Assembly: GCF_019578655.1 (NCBI RefSeq)
Contig: NC_063257.1
Span: 310,001-374,000 of the forward strand
DNA: 64,000 nucleotides
Reading direction: 5' to 3'
From: Ricinus communis
Taxonomy: Eukaryota > Streptophyta > Magnoliopsida > Malpighiales > Euphorbiaceae
Part shown: positions 53,494 through 64,000 of the stretch, one piece after another
How the letters are laid out: each line of letters opens with the position of its first letter
How positions within the stretch are numbered: the first letter of the stretch is position 1
Translations under genes and position numbers: made by a program
The notes under the pieces: generated by a model
Seen by the model: only the letters and a program-made list of their open reading frames with translations
Told to the model about the DNA's origin: nothing
Databases searched by the model: none

Positions 53494-56400
53494 TTAAGGG
53501 AATCTAGATGAAAATTGGTTTTGCTGAGAATCACTTGGAACAAACACAGGAAGTTGGCCACCTCTCTGTGATCTCCCCTGCTGATAATGAATTGATGTTG
53601 ATCCTCTATCCACCTCAGGAGCCATTGAACTTCCATTTCTTGTCCCTCTGCCTGGCGGCTCATTTACAAGTGGACCGCCAAAGAATATATTTTGCTCTGT
53701 GTACAAAAGCTCAGCTCTGGGAACCTGAGCAGAAGAGCCAATACCCCTAGAAGTAGAGGAGACAAAGCGTCCTGCTTCAGGATCCCAATAAACTGAACTT
53801 CTTAAATTCTCCATTGCACCAAGGTTTCTTCTCATAGAAATTTGAGCCGCATTTTCGCGTAGTGCGCTTGCATTTGCTTCGCTTCTCCTTGGAGATTGAT
53901 TTGCCGATGCTTGATATATGGGGTTGAAATGGTCCCTGCTTGAAGTTTGCTGCTGCAGCGGAGAACTGGTGAGGTTAGAGACGTTAGCACTGCTGAAGTT
54001 ACTAAGACTCTGCTGGCATGCTTCAACATCATCCCTGCTGGTATGACTCGTATTGCTGGGAGCATACGAATTGCTCCTGGAAGGAGATACTCTTGTTGTT
54101 CCTGTTCTAGCATTCCTGTTATGAAACCCTTGATCGGTGCTCACTGGACTGCTCCTTCCACTAACATTACTGCTCGATAAATGATCAGTGTCATATGGAT
54201 GATGTCTTGAACTTATGGGACGTAGCACTGATGATGATGCTCTAGCCTTAGCTGCCGCCTTAATCGCCTCATTGGAATCCAATTTGGCCAGTTTCCATGC
54301 ACTGATTCGAACGGGATGCCGTGGTAGTTTTTTGACTTTGTCACCTTCTTGTACTGCATCTGGATCAACAGTCGACGGTAGGCGTCCTGGCTCCAAATGT
54401 GGAACAATTTCATCCTGTTTATTCAAGATCCGGAAGTAATCAAATTGTAACCTCAATTTGCTGTAATTGAAAATGAATGAGACCAAAGATGCATGACATA
54501 GAATGTTGACTTGCTCAAGTCCAAGTAAACTATTGTCCCAAATACAAATGTCTTCAACTTTTCAGTTAAAACAATGGCAACTGTACCTGGTGGTCCATGA
54601 AAATTCTTGGAGGAGTACACCAAGCACCTTTATATTGCAAGCTCATTCCAATAGAGCTTCTGCCACTCAAAGCAGTCACAGCTGAACTGGTTGGTGAAGA
54701 TGGCAAACTTTGTTGATCTCCTCCTCCATCCATAGATGGTCCAGGTGGTTCACTTTGAGTTCTCATGGCAACAACATACTCATATGTCGTGATACCCTGC
54801 AACCATAAACCATAAGTGCCATAGTTTGGTTATTAATTAAGAAAACAAATAATAAAGGCACAGAGACATGAGTGAGAGAGAAAAAGAGAATAAATGTACA
54901 CCTTTCGAATCAGAATCATGTGGAAAAAGAATAGCTCTCCCAATGGAACAGTGGCAAGAAAAGAAACAGCTGTGCAGACTGCCTGCAGACATCATATTGT
55001 TAATCTTGGATAATATGATCTCACACAAAATCACAGGTGCCAGACCTGTTTAAATTCCATCAGCAAAATCCAAAAAGCACCTCATATCCTGGTTTCTTTT
55101 TTCTTTTCTGAAATTTCCACTGATTTCTACAGCAGTTAGCTTGTTTTCAGATTACATTCGTTTTTCAATGTTACACCATATTAAGTATCCCTAGCCCCAT
55201 CATTTCTCCCGAATGATGGTTGACATCTAAGGTGTTGATCACTCTTGTCACATCCAGGCCAGTGTATCATAATCTATAGTGCCCCGATCTATTTGATTCA
55301 AAGTTTCTCAATTGAATAACCAAAATGTATACAGAAGGGCACAAGGTTGGGAATATTACCACCACAGTAGCAAAGGGGGGACGGGAGAATCCAATACCAA
55401 GCTTCTCGGTTATTTGATGGTCCATGCCCTTTCTATCTACAAAACATCGAACCAGGACAGCAACACCAACTCCAAATTCGACAACAAGCTGATAGCAGAT
55501 GTAAAGAGAAGTAGATGTAAGAAATGTATTTAATGAGTTTGGGAATCTAACTGATAAAAAAAGAAAATGATCATGGAAGAAAGAAAGGAAAGTCTGCATG
55601 GAATTTATCTCAAATTTTACCCAAACAAGGCTAGTTGCCATAAGGGACACAAAGGTGATATAATTCTTCCTTCCCACACAATTGTTCAACCACTGCACCA
55701 TCCGAAGGAAAAATCTCATCAAATCAATAATGCTAAAAACAAAAGGTGATGGTAAGTGGAAAAGACTATTGACATCCTCTTTGGGAAACATGGCACTAAC
55801 ACCAGCTATAGACTATCAAATTGAGCAGCATGAACTTATAGGCAAATTTCCCATGAAATTGTCAACTATTAACTAGGTAAAAACCAGCCAGGATGCACAT
55901 TTATATCTTACCCGACAATGATGATCAAATCCATCCACACACTTGTCACAACTTCTGCAATGTTTGCTGAACTTACGCACCTAGGTAAAAAACAAAGTCA
56001 GTACCATCCTACAATAAGAAAGCTTGCTAAGAAAAGAGAAGGGGAAGGTGGAGAGGACATAGACTCCAAAAGAACTGTTACTCTTCTTTCTTCCTTTATG
56101 GAATAAAACAAAAGTACTTGTGTGCACACATGAATTTCAACCCCTCAAAAGTTCTATCAACAAAGCTTGCTCAAAACACTATATATGGACCTTCTCCTTA
56201 AACAATGGACTACTAACTTAACCAGGACTTAAGTGTCTTAAATTTAGATTAAATTTCTAACCCTCTTTACACTTTTTTATCCTTGCTTCCTCTATTTGTT
56301 CCTTATCACTTGTTTCTCCTTCATGTGCACATGCCATTTGTGAAGAAAGGATCAGGGGTTTCTGAAATAAATTTTTTCACAACAATGCTCGTACCTCTGC

Positions 56401-58206
56401 ATTGCACAATGTGCAGAATAAAGCCTCCTCCCCAGATTGTTCCGGAAGAATATCTTCATCTCCACGGCAGTCATGTTTTACAAGAAACCCACAAAAGAAA
56501 ACCCCAACTGTTGAACACAAACTTGAACCGTGTTTATGTGATCTTCCTCCATCCTTTAACCTTATCTTGCTAGGTTCTTCAATGAAAGATGCATTTCCTA
56601 GTCGAAATCATGAGGCTTTTGTAAGATATTAAAAAGAGCATACAATACGCAGAAACTTCTATCCACCATTAAAATTCTTCAATATTAAGAATAAGTTCCA
56701 AACTCATTTCATTCAGAATGGCGAGCAAGTGCTAATGTATTCACATATGTCCATCATGTGGCAAAACAATAGATAGGACAGACATATATTAGTGGAGATC
56801 CTGATGACGAAATCGTAATCATTCATTTTAGACAACTTTTAATGATCCATTTTTCTTCTCTCTGAAGGATCAGGGCACATGCTAAGGTGTTATGGCCATC
56901 CTAATCAACAGCAGATTACACAGAAAATGACGGATTCCAGCCTACATCTATGTGTCAATAATTATTAAGAAAGAGAACTATATTCCAAGGACACTAACCA
57001 GGCAGATCTGTGCCGTTTTGTGATTTATGGCCTGCTGTCTCATCAGCCTCGAGCAGAATTCCAGGATCAGCAGGATCAATAGCAGTGCATCGTACATAAA
57101 GAATGAACACGGCAAGAGCCTGGATATTAACCAGGAAAAGAGAAATACGAACATGAACATATTGACAAGGGAAACAAGCTAGGAAGAAACTGCAGATTCA
57201 TTATTGAAGAAATCAGGAAAAAAAAATCGTTGCTGTGCTCACCAGAACAGAATAAACACCAACAGCCACATATTCATAAATATCCTTCCCAAGAAAGGGT
57301 GCAAAGAAGGCATAATATGCAACAGATAGCAAGAAGAAAACTGTTATAGCCACGATCTATGCACCATAACAAAACAGAAAAAGAATATTAGTATCGCTTA
57401 TCACTGAGACAATAAAAGGGCAGGAGATCATCACATCTATTTAGAAATTGACCAAAAACATAAAACAGAGGCATAGAAATTGTCAGAGGATAATGAGTTT
57501 GGACTATCATCTTTTCATTGTCTCCATGCTTAAGTTTCTATCATATCTATGAACTACACTATGCCTTGGCAACTCATTCCATCTCTCACCAAGAAACTTA
57601 AATAGGACTTCCTTATGCAAAATGACTTTCTTTTCTTAGGTTTTAAGGACAATGATGTGAAATGCAGTAAAGCAACCCCAGCGACATTGAGCAATTAGGG
57701 TTTCATGTGATCATTTGTCACAGAAATCAAGCAATTGTAAACAAGAAGTCAAATAGTATCTGCTAGAATAAAAAATTTCATCATTTACAAAGCATTCTAC
57801 AATACAAGTCCTTTTCCTTTCTATCTTGGGCTAGAATAATCTGTCAGAAACAGAAAAGAGAATTGCAGCATATCCCATCTACAAATGCCATAATATAAAA
57901 ATCACAATGGAACAGTGCCAAGCACTGCAGAAGAAGTCACCAAATTAAATTCAAAAGTAAAGCAAATCCAGGCATATCCATAATTAAAAAAAAAAAAAAA
58001 AACACACAATAAATATGCAGTGGCTTCAGATATCACTAACCTAGCTAGATAAGAAACCCTTATAATTATAACTCAAGTATCCCAATAAAACCCGATTTTC
58101 AACCATAAAAAGAACGGTAACAGATGCAGAAACCAAAAGAAAAAAAAAATCAATACAGTACCTGAAAAGTGTGAACAGGGAGTTGCCATCCATGACGCCT
58201 AGCCAT
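53494..58206 (-). CDS. DHHC protein S-acyltransferase (PAT18/20-type), 654 aa
   Basis: Ten exons on the minus strand: 58206-58162, 57356-57243, 57119-56999, 56597-56395, 55980-55912, 55692-55621, 55488-55360, 54982-54902, 54796-54587, 54414-53494, in frame to TAA 53494. Starts [15 protein letters not shown]. Two membrane segments follow ([41 protein letters not shown]), then the catalytic Cys-rich domain [37 protein letters not shown] with the DHHC tetrad (palmitate acceptor Cys). Two more membrane segments are followed by [12 protein letters not shown] and GAWCTPPR. The long Ser-rich cytosolic tail includes [17 protein letters not shown] and [17 protein letters not shown] [13 protein letters not shown]. 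Transfers palmitate to protein cysteines at endomembranes or plasma membrane. The sequence matches, from memory, Arabidopsis At3g22180/At4g15080. The tail is somewhat shorter than the about 700 aa I recall for those. Confidence 0.93.
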
Positions 58207-61200
58207 AACGAAAGAATAACAATAATAAAAATCAACACCATCTACACTCTAAACCCACCGTTTTTTCATTTAAAAATAACACTGAATGCATAATTCAGAA
58301 AAAAAAAAAATGATAAAAATAAAACTTGGCGCATTCTTGTATTTTGAAATTTAGTCACTAAAGAGCGAGCTCAATTTCCACCCAGATGCTAAAATGCAAT
58401 TTTAAGACTGCCCAAGGACTGCATTTTGAGTTTCCGGGTAAATATTTTGATTCATTGATCGAAGAGACTTGAGGAGAAGAAGCGGAGAATAAAAAAAGGA
58501 CTTGTTAATGACTATACTTTGAGTATTATAACCGTTCCGTTTTTTAATAAACACTGTTTTTGCCGGCATGCTAAGTGCAAACTTTTCTTTTTCTCTAATT
58601 ACATTATCGGGCCCATAAAAACCCAAATTTGCAAAAGCATACTCAGGTTTCACCTTCTCGAGTAGATTCCTAATTAATGATAATTAGTTATGTTGTCAAT
58701 GTCATTTATTAAGATTTGTCACAAAATAGTTAAATTTCATCATTTTAGTGAATAGTGGGTTACTACTGTGTTTGGGTGTAAAATTAATGTGATCTTTTTG
58801 TATGAATGGACAAGATCAAGTAATGGCCCACCTAAATTTTATGTCAAATTAGTACAACATAATTGGAAAATTTCATTATAGCAAACCTTTCTATTTGTAG
58901 TTTAGAAATTGAGAGGGAATAACATTGTTGTCGTCATAGAAATAGAGCTAAAATTCAACAAGTTAATGATAGCTTCTCAAAGTAATTTTGCTAGCTGATG
59001 TAAATCAAGTTATTGATATTCATCATTATTGTTAAAAAAAAAACAATGTTATATTATTTATATCAATTAATAAAGACTACTTTATATGATTACCTATTAA
59101 GCTAATAATTAAAATAAAAAGTAGACTGCATTTTAGAGTAGATAAACTATTGAAATAGAATATCGAGAGTATTACCTAATTATAATTTCATAATAAAATG
59201 TGAATATAAATAAATGTAGCGTCAAATTCAATATTTAATTTATGAACGGGGTGAGCTTTAAATTTGAAGAGTTTTATTTTTTTTAAAAAAAAAAAAATCT
59301 TTATTTTCTTAAATGCATGCCAAATTTGCAACTTAAATAGATATAATTGGAAAGTGCACTAAAATGGGACAAAAGTACCAAAAATTTATCGAAAAAGATA
59401 ATCCGGATTAAGATTTTTATTTATTCTAATAAAATTTCATTCGATCTATAAAGGCAATATCTTTTTCTTTTTTAAAATTAGGATACAAAGGTCATAATTG
59501 GGTAATAAAGCTTAAAAATCCTGAAAGGTGCCTAATAATTTGGTAAGAGGGGAAGCTTCTTCCTAAGTGATTGGTATAGTTAGAAGAATGCAATTTGAGT
59601 GCTTACCCATTAAACTATTCATTCTTCAACATGCACTTATATTCTTGTCCCAATTGCAAAATGCTTTCTTGATAAGTCATCTAAATAATTTTATATTCTA
59701 GTGGGAACATCTTGTTTATAATATTCATCTATTTGTCTCCTCCAAATTATTTTTTTTTTTATCTGGAGCTTTAATAATCTTACCAATCAATGATCAATAA
59801 CATATGCTAATTTTCTCTTTGATCTCATGTGCATACACTAATTGTTTATCTTAAAATAATTTTGTTAAAAATGTATGTGGATGATTGAGGGGATTTACAA
59901 CTAAGAAAATAATATATCTTTCTGATTAGTAGCTAATTGAGTTTATGTCTACATAAATACATCTAAATCAACCTTTGTTTTTTTTTTTTTTTTTTTTAAA
60001 AAAAATAAAATCATCAGTGGAATTGAAAGTAGAAAGGACAGCTGCACTATGAAGCAGACCATTAAACTATGCGACTTTAAAGAATTAAAGTGTCCTTTTC
60101 AGAAATAAATTAATTAATTTTGTAGCTGCTTTTCACATTTTCTTCTTTTTGTCAAGACCTTATCTTCGCAGTGTAGTTTGCTTGACACTTGTTTCTTTTA
60201 TTTTCTTATCATTGTTCATTATTCACTAGCAATTGAACCTCACTGTCAGACTGTTAAAACAGTTGCAGATTGGTTTAATTGTTGTTACAGCCACTCAAAA
60301 TCTAAATAAAAAAATTACACTTCTTACATTCTCAGCATTACTAGCTTGGCCCTTGAAGATGGATGGCATCATTCCTTTCCATCCACAAACAATAAACACT
60401 AGGCATAGAAGGTCACTTTCTTTCACTTATTTCTCAGGTTTCTGCCACAGTATTTCCTACTAAACCAGCTGACTTCTCTATGCCGAACCAGAGCAGGTCT
60501 AGTATTCCAGATTATCTTAGATAAAGGAGAAACGAAGGATGGATGGAAAATTTTCTGAGTGGAATTTTGCCAGAGCATGCACTCATCATTACTAGTGATA
60601 TACTATCTGCAGAGTTTATATTTAATACTCAAAACTCTTGTAAATTGGCAGCCACATTATAAAATTGCGCCTTGGTATGCTCTGAGTACTCCAGACAAGT
60701 TTACTTCAGCTATCATTGGCTCTTTTCCCTTCTGAATTTGTTCGAAGCTGAAGTAACACAAAACTGTTTAGTACTGGATAACTTCCACTTAATCTCATCA
60801 GTGTAATTGTCCTGAATAGTGTAACTGCTATTAATAATAGGCTCAGCCAGACATTATATAACCCTTACAAAGATCAGACCATCGCCGCCTATTTCTTTCT
60901 GCATGCATCGGTAACTTTGGCACATTTCCTGAATATTCAATGATGGAACTTGTCAATCACTGAAGATCCTTCCATCCACCCAAGGATCATGACATTTCCA
61001 TTACCTAGAATATTTACACACAGACATCTCTGATTTTACTTGTAAGATTCACTAGTTGCCTCCACATCCAACCAGCATCTATGGGTTTGTGATTCCCCAA
61101 ATCTTAATTTCTTGAGTTTATTAGCAATTACCCACTGAGCCCATAATTAGATTCCAACTGATTCGCCATTTTGCCACTGTTTATAGAGAGTTGTTGACTT

Positions 61201-61467
61201 TGTCATATATCTTTAAAAGAAAACCCTATCCAATTGTTTTTATTAACAAGAATCTTCACTTGCAACATGCCTTTTCATTACTATACATCAGCAGTGAATT
61301 TACAAATCAATGAATTCGGGTGATAAATTATTATATCTTTGTTCCACAAAAATTTGAATTACTCCTTCCCCATCAGATCTATCAATTATATAATTACACA
61401 AAACAAAAGTACAGCTGAAGAAATGAAATCTTGGCCAAGTCACGAGCTGTGTGTGCATATATATTTT
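58207..61467. other. intergenic, 3.3 kb
   Basis: 58207-58500 is the S-acyltransferase promoter. 58650-60000 is very AT-rich, with T runs (59750, 59980) and an A run (59285). 60200-61440 is less biased and may include 3' UTR of the right-hand MLO gene. Short open frames there show no recognisable similarity. Confidence 0.55.
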
Positions 61468-64000
61468 TCAAGTCTTGGCGAAGGAGAAATCAGTACTATG
61501 TGGTTCTTCAGTTTTAACAGGAACATCTTGCAATCTCGATTCATATCTATGTCGACTTGATCCTTCAGTCTCAGAAAGCTCCGATAAGTCAGTATCAGAC
61601 AGGTAAGATCTCGGAGAATTAAGGACACTTTCAATGTCTGTTTGACTAGAACGGTACTTGTGGCCATGAAGCAAATGTATAGGTGACGCACCTTGGCTTG
61701 GTGTAGTACTTTCAACACTCATAAACCCTGGAGAACTGCCACCTCCTCCACCTGCTTTTCTTGATTTTTTTCTCTCTTTCGCTGCTTTCTGCCATTTTCT
61801 AAGTGCTTTTGTTGTTTGTTCTTCAAAAATTGCTTTCTTCATGTGCGACCCCATCTTTAAACGATTGTGCAGGAGTTAGGACAATTTCTCGAACCAAAAA
61901 TATGGCAAAAATCATTAAGTTGGAATTATAAGTACTCACTTGTGTGACTAAGCAATAGAGAGGGAAGGTTATATAGCTACATACGAATTGAAGGGCCACT
62001 CCAAGAAATACCCTCGCCAGAATGGCTGCCAGGTTTTCGTGGAAGCAAGATTTCAATCCAAATTCATACTGCATATTTTATAGGTTACACTTCCATTATT
62101 CAACAAAACTGTACAAGAAATATCCATAGCATAAAATGATCGCAATTACTTACCCATGTCCACAAGAAAAATGCCATTTGAAATGCGTTCTGTTTCAGTT
62201 AATGATCAAATAAACATTAGTTTATGCTACTTAGTATAATGATAGATCAAATAATGCGCCCGTATTAATGTTCACCTGGAACAACGTATAATGGATTAAT
62301 AAGAGAATCCATTGGGGCCGATTAAACCAGAAATACTTATTGTTAGGTTCAACTACAGGAGCTCCTCTGACCACTGTACTTCTTTCTTGGATTTGTTCAG
62401 CCATTTCTATTATAACTAATTCTAGTTTAGTGCCCACCATAAGCAGTATCTGCACCAAGACATTTCAAAAATTGAGGGACAACTTAAGTTCCATGTCAGT
62501 TATTTAACTATAATAAGATCTATCAGATGGATTTTTGCGCATATGTCTTACAATCAGTGGCACAATTGTCAACCAGGTCAGCGTGTACCATTCTGCAAGA
62601 TCAAGTCAAAATGTGGATATTAATATGCTAGATGATTTTCTTTCTTGAATTGTTCTTTTGTACGGTTGAGATAAAAGCGAAGGAGCGAGGGATTTACTGT
62701 AGACATTTAGCAGCAGAAAGGCGATGGCGAAAACCCATAGTGGGATGCTGTGAAAATCAGAATAAAAGGTGAGCACTCAAGCTGCATAAAATCATTGCAG
62801 TAATTGAGGATTTTTGAAGGGGAAAATGGGAGAGACCTGATACCCACAACCACCTTGAAGTCATCTTCCATGCATCTTTTAATGTATTTGTGGAAGTCGA
62901 ATTTACTATTTGGAGCAAAATGAGCCTGCAGTAATAGTGATGGGTTAGCTAGTCGCTTTAAGAAAACAACGAACAAACAAATAAGAAAGGCATAAACATT
63001 AAACCGACTTACATTAATAAACCCATTACGCATAGTTAAATAATCCACCTTCGTCACAGAACCAAAGAACTGTCTAAAGAACGCAACCTGCCAAATAAAT
63101 ATATACATGTAAACTGACTGGACTGGACCATCACAACCCTAGTTGAATCATGAATGTGACTCGGCCTCTTTTAGCATCTAAAATCCAAGTTAATGGTATA
63201 GTTTTACATGTTTATCTTGGAGAGATAGACAAAACGAGTATCATTATCAACTCACAATCCATCTGATTCCAGGTGCTGTAGAAATGCCAGAGTGACGCTT
63301 CACAAAAGAAGTCTGATGGGCCAATCTGAATCTTGAAGGATCTGGAAAGTTTACAAGAAAGGCCTAAAAAGTGGGGTTTTGGTCAAAGAGAAACAGCATA
63401 TGCATAAAGTTTTTGTTTTGGCTCCAATACCATTAGTGAACTGGTACTCCAAGGATGAGGTTTCTGATTCCCAAGTCTTCCATTTCTTCATCTGATCGAC
63501 AAGATTCAAGCAACTCTTAGAATCGATTCTGGAGAGTTAAAACCAAGGTAATGAAACTTACTTTTGCCTGTGCCAATGCTATAGTAAGGACGCTGTAAAG
63601 AACATGAAAAACAGCGAGAACAAATATAAATATATGCAATTGGTGCACTCCTGTTTGCGAGATCAATGGTATTTTCCCCTGAAAAATTGGACAAGATGTA
63701 AAAATGGGGATGAGACAAATGTATATAACTGAGTTGATAAATTTAAAAGATGTCCTGCTTAATTACCTTTTTGGCGCAATAATCGTCACCACCAGCAGCA
63801 GCTGCCAAACCTCTGCGCCATATTACATCTCCAGCAAATGAAAGCAACTTTCTCCGTCGATCGTCTCCATCTCCATTGCCGTTATCACCACCATCGGCTC
63901 CACTGCTACCGCCACCTTTGTCACTGTAGCTCTCTTCGTAGCCAGACTTGCAGGGGAGCATGTCGTCTCCATATTTGGCAGGGATACATATTTTTGCAAT
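61468..64000 (-). CDS. MLO-like protein, clade IV (barley Mlo-like), N-terminus outside window
   Basis: Twelve exons visible on the minus strand: 64000-63767 (partial), 63678-63562, 63491-63431, 63341-63256, 63087-63013, 62925-62837, 62747-62698, 62592-62552, 62449-62276, 62189-62154, 62068-61940, 61854-61468; 492 residues to TGA 61468. The first exons (TM1 and intracellular start) lie beyond 64000. The visible part has the lumenal Cys loop with a Gly/Asp-rich insert, [94 protein letters not shown] and [17 protein letters not shown]. The calmodulin-binding region is [15 protein letters not shown], followed by SPIHLLHG and a terminal DFSFAKT. These phrases are, from memory, closest to barley Mlo (clade IV), whose members are powdery-mildew susceptibility factors; this clade is absent from Arabidopsis. 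Family certain, clade inferred. Confidence 0.9.

Noticed and set aside
1..64000. CRISPR arrays, bacterial operons, riboswitches, origins
   Set aside because: Nuclear plant DNA. The repeats present are simple microsatellites, tandem duplications or transposon/viral fragments, none with regular spaced-repeat structure.
1..64000. Known plant miRNA precursors or miR164 site in the NAC gene
   Set aside because: Scanned by eye for common mature miRNA sequences and saw none. This does not exclude unknown miRNAs.

Overview
The window is nuclear DNA of a flowering plant, a core eudicot and probably a rosid. The evidence is GT-AG intron-rich genes, AT-rich intergenic DNA, plant-only families (NAC, PLS-type PPR, MLO, OEP21, MCD1, tonoplast sugar transporter), plant-type tRNA genes and an endogenous caulimovirid. 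The species cannot be read from the sequence.

Layout, left to right. 1-1798: the 3' two exons of a CUC3-type NAC gene (+). 4894-5037: a 47-codon small gene (-). 5739-14054: an 8.3 kb endogenous pararetrovirus (Caulimoviridae) made of two fragments in opposite orientation that meet at about 10014. 14950-17547: intronless PMI1-like gene (+). 18380-20836: intronless PLS/E+ PPR gene (-). 20837-26121: a long non-genic stretch with a LINE 3' remnant. 26122-29359: TMT2/MSSP2-type tonoplast monosaccharide transporter (+). 30110-31340: a second LINE remnant. 31805-33603: MCD1 (-). 33875-33946: tRNA-Trp(CCA). 36784-37374: ATL8-like RING-H2 gene (-). 40388-41625: OEP21 (-), divergent from 41970-45251: ribophorin I/OST1 (+). 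45836-47344: lumenal FKBP (-). 47863-52174: clade III MLO (-). 53033-53104: tRNA-Asp(GTC). 53494-58206: DHHC S-acyltransferase (-). 61468-64000: 3' part of a second MLO gene of the barley-Mlo-like clade IV (-), cut by the window edge.

Exon models were built by eye from splice sites and reading-frame continuity, and every multi-exon model closes in frame. The neighbours are not a pathway. Many are the same families that sit side by side on two paralogous Arabidopsis chromosome 1 segments (CUC3-ATL8-OEP21-OST1 and TMT1-MCD1-ATL80-OEP21-FKBP), so this looks like an old gene order that kept members of both. Several products act at plastid membranes (PMI1-like, MCD1, OEP21, FKBP) and others in the endomembrane system (OST1, TMT2, MLO, PAT).

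The most unusual part is the viral locus. Its fragments together span the whole viral genome with about 300 bp of overlap. Its promoter/leader region is present twice as an inverted repeat, and only one copy keeps its TATA box. That TATA points into the antisense side of the other fragment.
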